In this document: positions 9,043 to 17,409 of the stretch, one piece after another
How positions within the stretch are numbered: the stretch's first letter is position 1
Layout: the number at the start of each line of letters is the position of its first letter
NCBI GenBank assembly: GCA_036520615.1
Contig: DATDJI010000082.1
Location: 12,138 to 76,137 of the forward strand
Reading direction: 5' to 3'
Origin: CAMCXE01 sp036520615
Lineage (GTDB): Bacteria > Pseudomonadota > Gammaproteobacteria > Pseudomonadales > Cellvibrionaceae
Length of the DNA stretch: 64,000 bases
Position numbers and translations under genes: made by a program
The notes under the pieces: model-generated
Told to the model about the DNA's origin: nothing
What the model saw: only the letters and a program-made list of their open reading frames with translations
Database searches by the model: none

Positions 9043-9432
9043 TTAATTAATGAATTGCTCATACGCATCTAAAAAACCTGAAACATTGCTAAATAATGTT
9101 TCAACTTCCACTAACAAACTGGCCTCATCGGTGGATGATGAAATGGAACCAAAGGCCGTGTAATAGGTTTCGTTATCGATTTGGGTAATGCCCACGCAAG
9201 TTAAAGGAAACAATTGGTGGGTCTTTAAAATTTCCTCGTTCAGAGCAGCGGTATCGCGCACTTGGTTTTTGCTAAAAAGAATTGACTGAGTAATGATTTG
9301 TTTGCCGCTCACTGCCACAAAAGCATCAAGTCCATCTTCATTCGTCAGGCGGATGCAATCGGGTTCAAGGCTGATAGCCCAATTATCATTTTTAGCTAAT
9401 AGTGTACTTAGCTGCGCAAGGTTCCAGGTCAT
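9043..9432 (-). CDS. yjfI: DUF2170 protein (YjfI type)
   Basis: This 129-residue cytoplasmic protein of the DUF2170 family is the first gene of the yjfIJKLMC-type operon. Typical segments are WAISLEPDCIRLTNEDGLDA and LTCVGITQIDNETYYTAFG. The frame extends upstream to a GTG at 9465, but the ATG at 9432 has GGAG seven bases before it and gives the usual family start MTWNLAQL, so 9432 is chosen. Function is unknown; it is always found next to a PspA-like gene and may regulate or bind it (inference from context). Confidence 0.82.
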   Translation of the reverse strand: MTWNLAQLSTLLAKNDNWAISLEPDCIRLTNEDGLDAFVAVSGKQIITQSILFSKNQVRDTAALNEEILKTHQLFPLTCVGITQIDNETYYTAFGSISSSTDEASLLVEVETLFSNVSGFLDAYEQFIN

Positions 9433-9499
9433 AGATAAGCTCCAGTTGATATTCCTGCTCGACACAGGCGGGTTTAGGGTGAATAATAGCTGAAATATA

Positions 9500-9565
9500 A
9501 TATCTGTAAAGATATTTTTTTATCTTTTTGGTAAATATTTTTAACTATTGTAAATAATAATTTAC
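9500..9565. promoter_or_regulatory. Two perfect palindromes in the divergent yjfI / DUF6471 intergenic region
   Basis: The 147-bp AT-rich spacer between the divergent genes contains two perfect 16-bp inverted repeats: ATATCTGTAAAGATAT at 9500-9515 and GTAAATAATAATTTAC at 9550-9565. The second ends 14 bp before the GTG of the DUF6471 gene. They could be operators for one or both genes. No binding protein can be named from the sequence. Confidence 0.45.
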
Positions 9566-9579
9566 ATTCGGGTGTTTAA

Positions 9580-9852
9580 GTGTCTAAACGAGTCCTATCA
9601 AATACGCAGTGGCGAGATCTGGTCTCTCGTCTGCTCAAGTCCGAGATGTCCAAGCGAAAGCTTAAGTACGAAGACTTAAGCCGAGCCTTGGCCGAAGAAG
9701 GTGTTATACAAACTGCTGACAATCTTCGCAACAAAATTAACCGCGGCATCTTAGGTGCGGATCTGTTAGTGCAATTATTGGTAGTGTTAAATGTTAAGAG
9801 CTTAGAGCGGCAGACAGTGATGGAAATTATCGAGGACTTGAAAGGAGGGTAG
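9580..9852 (+). CDS. Small DUF6471 protein
   Basis: This 90-residue protein starts with GTG at 9580. It matches the DUF6471 pattern: a tryptophan near the start, KSEMSKRKLKYEDLSRALAEEG, then NLRNKINRGILGADLLVQLL. The predicted helices resemble a lambda-repressor-type HTH, so DNA binding is plausible but unproven. It is transcribed divergently from the yjfI-type operon, with palindromes in the shared promoter region. Autoregulation or control of that operon is a reasonable guess, not shown by sequence. It stands alone on the plus strand. Confidence 0.75.
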   Translation: MSKRVLSNTQWRDLVSRLLKSEMSKRKLKYEDLSRALAEEGVIQTADNLRNKINRGILGADLLVQLLVVLNVKSLERQTVMEIIEDLKGG

Positions 9853-9980
9853 GTGTTGTGCGCTGAGTTTTAAATCTGTGGCTTAAATTCGAGGGAGTTC
9901 ACAAGCGGCGGGTAAATTTATTAGGGAGTTATCAACCGAAATTTTCTATGCTGACAATCAATTTCATATGCCATTTATAA

Positions 9981-10006
9981 AAAAGAAGGGCTTTATTAAG
10001 CCCCCC
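9981..10006 (-). terminator. Intrinsic terminator of the PEP-CTERM gene
   Basis: On the minus strand the stem GGGCTT/AAGCCC (9988-9993 with 9998-10003) is followed by a T-rich tail (TTCTTTTTT). It lies about 120 bp after the stop codon of the PEP-CTERM gene. Confidence 0.65.
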
Positions 10007-10127
10007 ATGTGTTTAATGTGAATGCTTTTGAAGTTGGTCTAAGGGATAAATTGAAAAGCATTTAAGTCGAAAAGTAGCTAATTATGGCAGCTCGCATCTG
10101 CCTTTAAAATATTTAGATCAAGTAGAC

Positions 10128-10814
10128 TTATTTTTTGCGCACCGATAAAAAGCCAAATACCGCTAGTCCTGCAAGCATTAACGCTGCATTCGCAGGAGCG
10201 GGTACGGCGCTAATGGCAACGGTGAGCGCACCTAAATTATTATTCCAGCCATAGCCATCGGCAGTACCGAGATAAAGGCGAGTGGCATTTAACGGAATTA
10301 AAAATTGTTGTACATCACCGATGCCTGTCCCTGTTAATCCATCGCCGATAAAAAAGGGTTGTTTAAGTTGTGCGGAGAAGCTACTGAATTGTGTGGTTAA
10401 TTCTCGGTAATTAAGTAATGTGGGCGCAGCAGAAGTATTCGGTTGTGAATCATCTAAAAACACGCCGCTTAAACTAAGAAATGGTAGCGATGAGGCGGCG
10501 ATACCATTTTCAACCCCGTACGTGTGTGCAACTACCCAGCCGGAAGTATCTCCGTCTGAGCCAAATTGCTGGCCACCGCCGTTGTCGGTTACGCCAAATG
10601 CACTAAACGTTAAATAGTGCGCACCACTAAATTGAGATAAATCTATCAATATTGGTGTTTGGGCCGGAGCAGTATCTTCAGAGCTCACAGCGCCATCGCC
10701 CATACCGGCAAGCCATGGGTTAGCGGTTCCCGGCACGCTAACCGTTATAGCTTGGGCGTCGGTGCCGACTGTGCCAGATAAAATTAGGCCTAGGGTTAAG
10801 ACAAAATATTTCAT
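10128..10814 (-). CDS. PEP-CTERM sorting domain protein, VPAP variant
   Basis: This 228-residue exported protein has an N-terminal signal peptide (residues 1-22, ending TDAQA) and a C-terminal sorting signal: VPAPANAALMLAGLAV, then a short hydrophobic span and the basic tail RKK. This is the layout of PEP-CTERM substrates of exosortase, with alanine in place of the glutamate of the classical VPEP motif. The middle region is beta-rich, low in cysteine and of unknown fold (LSGVFLDDSQPN, FFIGDGLTGTGIGDVQ). Such proteins are processed and attached or released with exopolysaccharide. No exosortase or polysaccharide genes are adjacent, so the sorting enzyme must be elsewhere. A terminator follows at 9981-10006. 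Confidence 0.8.
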   Translation of the reverse strand: MKYFVLTLGLILSGTVGTDAQAITVSVPGTANPWLAGMGDGAVSSEDTAPAQTPILIDLSQFSGAHYLTFSAFGVTDNGGGQQFGSDGDTSGWVVAHTYGVENGIAASSLPFLSLSGVFLDDSQPNTSAAPTLLNYRELTTQFSSFSAQLKQPFFIGDGLTGTGIGDVQQFLIPLNATRLYLGTADGYGWNNNLGALTVAISAVPAPANAALMLAGLAVFGFLSVRKK

Positions 10815-11092
10815 TGGGAGGTACCCTCGGGGCGGTTACATTTTGACCAATGTAGTCGCCTTCGATGATTCTAGCAATGCCGTCTGTCGCAATAGATTAT
10901 TGATGAGCGGTACAACAATGGATGTCAGGAGTAGCAGTTCACGTAATGGCAGAGCAATTCGGCATATTTTTGCATGAACGTGGCGGCCATTTTTTAAGTC
11001 ATTTAAAAATTAAACCTTAAATCTAACCAACAAGGCAATATTTACATAGGTCTTGCATTGCTGCAATTCTGTGCCAGTAAAGCCAAAATAAC

Positions 11093-11359
11093 TTATGGCT
11101 GCGGTTTATGAGGTCTATTTTTGTCGATAATAGCCACCGCAATAAGGCTATATACAAATAACCTTATCAAATAATAAGTGGGAGTGTCTTCCTGCATATT
11201 GAAAAATAAATACAATGATGCCCGGTTGGCGCTCTCAATTAAAAATGACATGGCAAAAAAGAAGAAAAACCGATCTTTAGTGGTTTTCCAAAAGCGCAGA
11301 AAAAAAAACCCAATAACAAAATAAAAGGTTGCAGTTCCGCCTAATAAAAATTCACGCAT
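11093..11359 (-). CDS. DUF5985 small membrane protein (second copy)
   Basis: This 88-residue protein has three hydrophobic segments (about 5-22, 30-48 and 62-80) and the aromatic-rich loop typical of DUF5985: FWKTTKDRFFFFFAMSFLIE. It follows a second DUF5985 gene by 11 bp, in a three-gene operon. Function is unknown. Confidence 0.7.
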   Translation of the reverse strand: MREFLLGGTATFYFVIGFFFLRFWKTTKDRFFFFFAMSFLIESANRASLYLFFNMQEDTPTYYLIRLFVYSLIAVAIIDKNRPHKPQP

Positions 11360-11370
11360 GATTAGCCTCG

Positions 11371-11625
11371 TTATTCATCGAATATAAGTCCGTAAATAAG
11401 GAAGAGTAGTGCAATAAGGGTAATCATATGTCGCCATACAACTAAATCTATCTGCGGAAAAATAAGCTTATCGGCTACCAGCAACATATTGTTAATCGTA
11501 ATGCCGCAAAAGCATATGCCAGCCCAGAGTAATAAACGGTATCGACTCTGTTTATAACTGCGCAAAAGCATCAGAGTGCATACAAATGATGTCAATGCAC
11601 ACAGTGAATATACAATGCCTGCCAT
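11371..11625 (-). CDS. DUF5985 small membrane protein (first copy)
   Basis: This 84-residue membrane protein has three hydrophobic segments and the same core pattern as its neighbour (YKQSRYRLLLWAGICFCGIT). The two are diverged tandem paralogs. Its ATG overlaps the upstream stop as TGATG at 11625, so translation is coupled. DUF5985 proteins often occur in such pairs, but no role has been assigned. Confidence 0.7.
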   Translation of the reverse strand: MAGIVYSLCALTSFVCTLMLLRSYKQSRYRLLLWAGICFCGITINNMLLVADKLIFPQIDLVVWRHMITLIALLFLIYGLIFDE

Positions 11626-12008
11626 CAGTCTTCCTTTTTAAATTTAAAGGCATTAGCGAATTGGCGCAGTCGCTTATGTGGGTCGCTTTTGGTATGAATC
11701 ATATTCGTGACTTCTATTAAATGGCTTGCATAATAAGCCGCTAATTGTGTAATTTTTTGACTGAGTTCCCCGTTAGGGGAAAAAGAAAATCCTTGATCGG
11801 GAATATACGTACAAATATTGGCTAAGCATAAATCGTGCAAAATTCCTGTTGCTTTGTCTTCGCTCATGTAGAGCCGATTAGCGATTACGGCCTCATGCCA
11901 AATTGCTTTTACATCTTCGCGCAAAAGTAGCATGGCCTCCAAATGTGGAATGGATTCGATTGACGAGATGAAGCGACGTAGTTCATCGGATAAAACTGGA
12001 TTATTCAT
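11625..12008 (-). CDS. Hypothetical protein, possible winged-helix, leading the DUF5985 operon
   Basis: This 127-residue soluble protein is not recognised as a named family. It is helical, with a central segment (YMSEDKATGILHDLCLANIC) followed by a beta-like turn (TYIPDQGFSFSPNGELSQ) that is consistent with a winged helix, though no firm motif supports DNA binding. It is the first gene of the operon and is translationally coupled to the DUF5985 genes, so it probably works with them or regulates them. Confidence 0.6.
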   Translation of the reverse strand: MNNPVLSDELRRFISSIESIPHLEAMLLLREDVKAIWHEAVIANRLYMSEDKATGILHDLCLANICTYIPDQGFSFSPNGELSQKITQLAAYYASHLIEVTNMIHTKSDPHKRLRQFANAFKFKKED

Positions 12009-12476
12009 GCTCTACAAATGTGATGGGCGATGGAAAAGAGGCATATGCTAGCACTGAGTATTTAGTCGTGTTATTTCGCATGAATGCTAACCTTCTTATG
12101 GGCTTTTATTTAAAAGATATGCCGTAAATGTGGCTGGTATTCTCCTAAATTCTATTGAATAATATGTATTCGCAGAAGAACAATTGCTAAGAATAAACTC
12201 TGTAATCCAATATATTTATAAGACCTTCTGCGTATTATTATGGAAGGTTAACTCATATGTGTAGAATTTTGAACCCCGAACGGCCAAATAAGTTATAAGT
12301 ACTTACTTTTGGCGCGTTATTTAGCGTCAGTGGAGTAGATTTTCCTATTAATTAAAGGGATATTTCTCCACCTAATCTTCGCTGAGCAAAGGGTGTACTA
12401 TTTAAAATAGTCTAATTTTCCGCACTGTTTACACGAGTATTTTGGGTTTTATTAAGCCAAAAAATATAAAAATTAG
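12009..12476. other. Gene-free AT-rich spacer
   Basis: This 468-bp region lies between the end of the fecR-like gene and the start of the DUF5985 operon, both minus strand. It should contain the promoter of the latter. No tRNA, terminator with a clear stem, or coding frame with a plausible start was seen. Confidence 0.5.
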
Positions 12477-13481
12477 TTAATCTTGTGGAATTAATAGTAC
12501 TTCATGCCGGTTCGGGGCAAATTGGGCTTTTAAATTAAGCGGCTGGCATAAAGCGTTAAGCGTGGCTTCAAGCTCGCCTAATTGAATTACTGCGGTAATA
12601 TCGCGCTCTCCGATGGCCTTATTAGGAAGCGCGATTTTTACTGCGAAATAACGATTTAACTCTTCTATTACCAAAGCCAATTTTTGTTTTTGGTAAACCA
12701 ATTGTTTATCGCGCCAGGCAAGAGCAGATTTTGCATTTATCGCATGCGGATGGTTGCCATTGTAAGCCTGTTGTAAAGAAAGCTGCTCGTTCGCATGAAG
12801 CTCAACTATTGGGGAGAATTCCCGCGTAGATTTAGGTGTTTTACCCAACGCAACTCGACCTTCTAAAACAATAACAATTGCATCTTTAGCTTGCTGATGC
12901 ACAGCAAAATGAGTTCCCAGCACGCGTACAGTGCCAGAGTTGGTCAAGACATCAAATGGGCGCTGTGCGTTGGGGTGCACGTCAAAATAGACCTCGCCTC
13001 GCTGTAATCTGGCAAGTCGATGGTCGTCCGAATATTCCACATCTAATTCGCTGTTGGTATTAAGTAATAATTGTGTGCCGTCCTCCAGTGTAATTTGCCG
13101 CTGCTCACCAATGGCGCTGACCAAATGGTAGTGCGTAGGTGATGGAGCTAAGGTGATAAATCCTATGGTGAAGATAACAAACAAAGCACAACAGGCAATT
13201 GCCCAATTACCATAAGCAAATTGGCGAGTGGATTTATGGAATTTGCGTGGTAGTGCAGCTGATTCCTGCGTATGAACTGAAGCTGTAGCGTCGGTTAGTT
13301 TCTCCACTATGTCGGCTTGTTGCCATAAATTCTCTGCCCGTAAATAAGCTGACTGGTGTGCAGTGGATTTATGTAACCAGTCGAAAAATGCCTGTTCTTG
13401 AGCGGCAGATACCTGGCCTGAATTTAATTTTACTAACCATTCAAGCGCCTGGTCATCTAATTCAGAAAATGTGTCATTCAT
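12477..13481 (-). CDS. FecR-family anti-sigma / sigma regulator
   Basis: This 334-residue protein has the FecR architecture. Residues 1-55 are the cytoplasmic DUF4880 domain (DDQALEWLVKLNSGQVS), a single membrane segment lies at about 87-110, and a periplasmic FecR domain at about 120-230 contains LEDGTQLLLNTNSELDVEY and RGEVYFDVHPN. A C-terminal DUF4974-like region follows at 260-334. It should hold the ECF sigma factor inactive until the TonB receptor signals ligand binding. Its ATG overlaps the sigma gene stop as TAATG at 13481. Confidence 0.9.
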   Translation of the reverse strand: MNDTFSELDDQALEWLVKLNSGQVSAAQEQAFFDWLHKSTAHQSAYLRAENLWQQADIVEKLTDATASVHTQESAALPRKFHKSTRQFAYGNWAIACCALFVIFTIGFITLAPSPTHYHLVSAIGEQRQITLEDGTQLLLNTNSELDVEYSDDHRLARLQRGEVYFDVHPNAQRPFDVLTNSGTVRVLGTHFAVHQQAKDAIVIVLEGRVALGKTPKSTREFSPIVELHANEQLSLQQAYNGNHPHAINAKSALAWRDKQLVYQKQKLALVIEELNRYFAVKIALPNKAIGERDITAVIQLGELEATLNALCQPLNLKAQFAPNRHEVLLIPQD

Positions 13482-13993
13482 TATTCACAGCCCTCGTGCA
13501 AGTGCTCACGCAGGCATTTCAATACTTTTATAATATGCTTTTCCACTGTGCTTTCGGCAATATTTAATTGTTCGCTAATTTCCTTGTAGGTTTTATTCTG
13601 TATACGGCTGAGCAAAAAAGTGCGGCGATATTTTTCCGGCATTTGATTAAGCGCTGCCTGCAAGCGAGATAGCTCGTGCTGCGCTAATAAGTGCCGTTCC
13701 GGCGAGATATCGTGGCCGGCTTCGGAATCATGAGCTTCTTCGAGTAATATGGGTTGTGGATAGTGGCGATGTTTGCGCAAGCGATTGAGCGCTAAGTTGC
13801 TCGCAGTTTTATATAAATAAGCCTTGGGGTTTTCTAGTTGTTCAATATTATTCGCGCGTAAAATATTGTGAAATGCATCTTGTACTATGTCTTCTGCATC
13901 CTGCGGGGCGCGTCGGAATTTGGCCGCAATTTGTGCGCGGACATCGGCGTAATACAGTTGAAATAATAAGGCTAATGGGTTTGCTTCGCGCAT
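13481..13993 (-). CDS. ECF sigma factor, FecI type
   Basis: This 170-residue sigma-70 family protein has region 2 (DAEDIVQDAFHNILRA, residues about 26-45) and region 4 with an HTH (TYKEISEQLNIAESTVEKHI, about 135-155). The size and lack of other domains are typical of FecI-type iron-starvation sigma factors. It starts within the stop of the receptor gene (TAATG at 13993), so receptor, sigma and FecR form one translationally coupled unit. Its target promoter is presumably that of the receptor. Confidence 0.9.
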   Translation of the reverse strand: MREANPLALLFQLYYADVRAQIAAKFRRAPQDAEDIVQDAFHNILRANNIEQLENPKAYLYKTASNLALNRLRKHRHYPQPILLEEAHDSEAGHDISPERHLLAQHELSRLQAALNQMPEKYRRTFLLSRIQNKTYKEISEQLNIAESTVEKHIIKVLKCLREHLHEGCE

Positions 13994-16569
13994 TAGTAAG
14001 CGAGCCTCACACTAGCCAAAACACTACGCTCTTCAGCGACATTCGATCTGACCCCCGCGGCAAACGCAGTATAGTAATACTCATTAGTTGCATTTTTGAT
14101 GGATATTTTCACTTCTGACGGGTGGCTCCAGAATGTGTCTTCATAGGTTAGGTGCAAATCGACTGTGGAGTATGCGGGTATTTTGGCTTTTTGGCCCAAT
14201 ACATCTATTTTATCGCCTAGTGTACTACCAAAGCGTGGGCCTAAATAACTTAAACCTACATCTCCTGCCCAATGGGAGTTAAACCGGTAATGAGCAAATA
14301 GACTCGCAGCTGTATCGGCTATATCTGCAGGCTTTTTGCCTTGTTGTTTGCCGGATTCCACTATTGCATCTAACAGTGCGAAGCACCCCATAATGTTCAA
14401 TTGTGAATTGATTTGCCAGGTCAGATCCAAATCTAACCCTTGCACCGATTGGTCAAAATAATTCAACGAATTGACTGTGCCGCGTTTTGGAACAATTTCC
14501 GAAATATTTTTTTTGGAGATTTTATACAAGCCGATGCTGGAGAGAAATCTTCCATCAAATAAAAGCGATTTAAGGCCAATTTCTAGTTGATTGGATAACT
14601 CTGGCTGGGCATTTTTCGCGTCGGGTGCATCAACTCGATAATTGGCACGTACTGCTTCACTATAATTAAAATACCAAGAATTAGACTCGGAGGGCTTGTA
14701 TACCAATCCAAATTGCGACGAGAAATTCTCATGGGTAGGTAAAGGGTAACGCGCGCCTTTATTTGAATTTACAGTAGTGCTGAATGTTTCGATAAGTGTT
14801 TCTTGCTCGTAGAGCACGGGTTTAAAATAGATTAAGTTTCCATTTATTTTGCTGTAGCGGGCGCCTAGGGACATTATCCAGTTAGCGCTTAATGTTATAG
14901 AATCAGCGAAAAATATACCGGTGTCGTTGTTAGTTAATTGTGAGGCTTGTTGTTCAAATAAGCCCAAAGGGCGCTCGGCAGTAAATAACCTTCTAGAAAT
15001 ATCGTTCATTACCGCGGTAAAATTAGCAAGCTTCCATACTCGAGCCGGATAGAAATCATTGACTTCCGCTGTATATTCTTTAAGTAAATCCTGTTTATAC
15101 CAATCGACCCCTATTGAAATTTTGTGTTCAAATCCTGCGGTTTCGGTCGTGCCATTGAGATGAACATCGGCATGTTTACCGGTTTCTATACCGGCTTCAG
15201 CGTATAAGCTGCGAATTGTCCCTACAACAAACGACCAATCATCACCATTGCGATTTAATATTAAAGGAACTGCAACGCGCCCACCTAATGGCATGACAAT
15301 TATGTCCTCGCCTATGGGTTGGCCTTTGAGTAATACATCGTTATTAGTTAGCGTATCGCTGCTTGTGCGCACACCGTGACGGTTTTCCTGGATATTACCC
15401 ATAGTTAAGCCAAATGCCCAGTTCGCATTGAAATAGTAATTGTATTGGGCATTAACTAATCGAAATTGCGTGACAAATTCCGGGCTGCGTTCCGGGTATG
15501 CTTGGTAAAAACTATCTAAAGCTACATTAGAAACCGGTATGTTCGTATCCTGATTGGCTATTTGGTAATTACGTTGCCATTGATATTGCAGATCTAGGTG
15601 CGATTGTTCGTCGATTTGCCAGCTAATTGATGGTGTAATTAATTGACGGTGAATATCGCGGACATCCGCAGAAGTACTCTGAGCTTGATCGGCGATAATT
15701 AAACGTGAATTTAATGCAGCTGTATGAAGGTTGGCGTCGATAGATAATCGGGTTTTCCCTAGTGTACCTGCTGCGACTTCACTGTGGAGAAATGACTTAT
15801 CCGTGGGCTTTTTGCTGATAAAGTTCAGTGTGCCGCCGGGTTCGGCTTGCCCGTATAAAATTGTGGCAGGGCCTTTAATGATTTCCACACGCTCGATATT
15901 GGCAGGTAATAGTTTTACGCCTGTTGTATCGCCTATGCGCAGACCATCTAAAAATAGCGAGCTGCGGTGAAATCCACGCATATAAATATCATCGTTGGTA
16001 TCCGACAGGCCATCTGCGGGCATCACGCCGCTGGCATATTTTAAAACTTCGGCAAAATCTTCCGTTTGTTGATCGGCAATTAATTGTTGCGGCACCACAT
16101 TAGTAAAACGAACGGAATCAAAATAGGAAACGTTCGCTTGCTGTTGGCTATTGCGTACCGTTGTGTAGCGAAACGGATAGGTTAAATATCCAACCACCAC
16201 CACTTCCTCTATCGGTGCTGCCGCATGTTCACTCGGCGGTGTGGAAGATGTAGGTGCTGATTGCAGCAAAAAAGAGCCTGTTTGAGACTGAAAGCTAAAA
16301 CCTAAAGGCGTGCCTGTGAGTAATTGTGATAATGCGGCCTCAGCACTTAAGCGGCCGTTGACAGGGTGACTGTGCAGATTAGCAACTAACTGATCCTCCA
16401 CAATTATCGTCGTGTGTGCTTGCAGCGCAAATTCAATTAGCCCAGCAGCGAGGGTTTGCGCAGGCAGGTCAAAATGTTTGATGGAGGTATTGGCTGTATT
16501 AGCTGCTAGGCAAAAGGGAGTGAATAGAAAGAATAATAATGATAAACATACATGTAACATTAGAAACAT
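13993..16569 (-). CDS. TonB-dependent siderophore receptor with STN signalling domain
   Basis: This 858-residue outer-membrane protein has a signal peptide (1-22), an STN domain at about 30-108 (FDLPAQTLAAGLIEFALQAH), a plug domain (VPQQLIADQQTEDFAEVLKYASGV, then RVEIIKGPATILYGQAEPGG) and a C-terminal beta-barrel ending in an aromatic residue. The STN domain marks it as a transducer that signals to the FecR/FecI pair encoded after it. The plug sequence is of the ferric-siderophore class (FpvA/FhuE-like); the exact siderophore cannot be told. A hairpin (16593-16611) sits in the leader just upstream of the start. Confidence 0.92.
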   Translation of the reverse strand: MFLMLHVCLSLLFFLFTPFCLAANTANTSIKHFDLPAQTLAAGLIEFALQAHTTIIVEDQLVANLHSHPVNGRLSAEAALSQLLTGTPLGFSFQSQTGSFLLQSAPTSSTPPSEHAAAPIEEVVVVGYLTYPFRYTTVRNSQQQANVSYFDSVRFTNVVPQQLIADQQTEDFAEVLKYASGVMPADGLSDTNDDIYMRGFHRSSLFLDGLRIGDTTGVKLLPANIERVEIIKGPATILYGQAEPGGTLNFISKKPTDKSFLHSEVAAGTLGKTRLSIDANLHTAALNSRLIIADQAQSTSADVRDIHRQLITPSISWQIDEQSHLDLQYQWQRNYQIANQDTNIPVSNVALDSFYQAYPERSPEFVTQFRLVNAQYNYYFNANWAFGLTMGNIQENRHGVRTSSDTLTNNDVLLKGQPIGEDIIVMPLGGRVAVPLILNRNGDDWSFVVGTIRSLYAEAGIETGKHADVHLNGTTETAGFEHKISIGVDWYKQDLLKEYTAEVNDFYPARVWKLANFTAVMNDISRRLFTAERPLGLFEQQASQLTNNDTGIFFADSITLSANWIMSLGARYSKINGNLIYFKPVLYEQETLIETFSTTVNSNKGARYPLPTHENFSSQFGLVYKPSESNSWYFNYSEAVRANYRVDAPDAKNAQPELSNQLEIGLKSLLFDGRFLSSIGLYKISKKNISEIVPKRGTVNSLNYFDQSVQGLDLDLTWQINSQLNIMGCFALLDAIVESGKQQGKKPADIADTAASLFAHYRFNSHWAGDVGLSYLGPRFGSTLGDKIDVLGQKAKIPAYSTVDLHLTYEDTFWSHPSEVKISIKNATNEYYYTAFAAGVRSNVAEERSVLASVRLAY

Positions 16570-17409
16570 ATGCCTAGCTAGCCTTAAGTCTCAGACGTCG
16601 CTAAAACGTCTCCTTTATCTGTTGCTTAGCGATGTCCCCTTCCGTCGAGATTTTTCTGCTGGTTTTCGGATTTACACCGCAAGGGGCAATATAGCCCCAA
16701 TAATTTATTTAACCCACCCTAGCTAGGGGCGACTTTTTAAATATGGGCGCTATCAGGCATTTTGGATTTGGTTATCGCGTGCGATGTGTTGATGTCTCAT
16801 CCACGCTAGCCATTTGGTTGACTAAGTATCGGAGGATAGGTTGCGGGTAAAAACTGGCTTACAGATTTTATTATTTTTCTGCGTGCTAATGTTGATTAAG
16901 ATTTAACTTATAGTCTTATTCGCGCGATAAGTCTGGCTAGACCGATTTATTGCAGCCGCAAATTTTCAGCCAACCATTGGTTTGTAGGTGTTTTTAAAAA
17001 CGCATAAGTACGTCGATGTAGCTGCGTGCAGGTTATTGCCTGCGGCGCTGTTGAAAAGATCTAAGGAAGGCACTTAAATAAAAATTACTTGCTGTTATAT
17101 ATTATGCCGTGACGCTTTATCGGAGCTAATAGACATTGGCGCATGCAGTAGTTTCTACGTACTTAGTTTTAAAAATTAAAAAGCTTAATTCAAGATGCGT
17201 TGCGCTTAAGAAGATTAAGAAGGCGTGTAAAAAAGGTTTTTAAACTGTTGGTGCTTCCTTAAGATCGCCGCAGCAGATTGCTATTTTTGTAGGCAAATTT
17301 AAAGAAACACCAAGTCATTTTTTTTAAAAAGGCGGTTACGCTTAGGTAGACAAATATTGCGTCGATGTAGGGGCAATAAATTTTAGTCATAATTAGCGGT
17401 TAATTTCTT
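16570..17409. other. 840-bp gene-free region upstream of the TonB receptor
   Basis: This spacer lies between the suhB stop and the receptor start, both minus strand. It holds three inverted repeats close to the receptor: AGACGT/ACGTCT at 16593-16611, next to an AAGGAG sequence; GGGGC/GCCCC at 16683-16698; and the palindrome CCCTAGCTAGGG at 16717-16728. The remaining 680 bp is AT-rich with no convincing ORF or RNA gene. The clustered hairpins suggest a structured leader of the receptor mRNA. No known riboswitch class was recognised. Confidence 0.5.

Noticed and set aside
16535..16553. Fur-box-like sequence near the TonB receptor start
   Set aside because: It matches the 19-bp consensus at 13 positions by eye but lies inside the signal peptide coding region, downstream of the start codon, where a Fur operator would be unusual.
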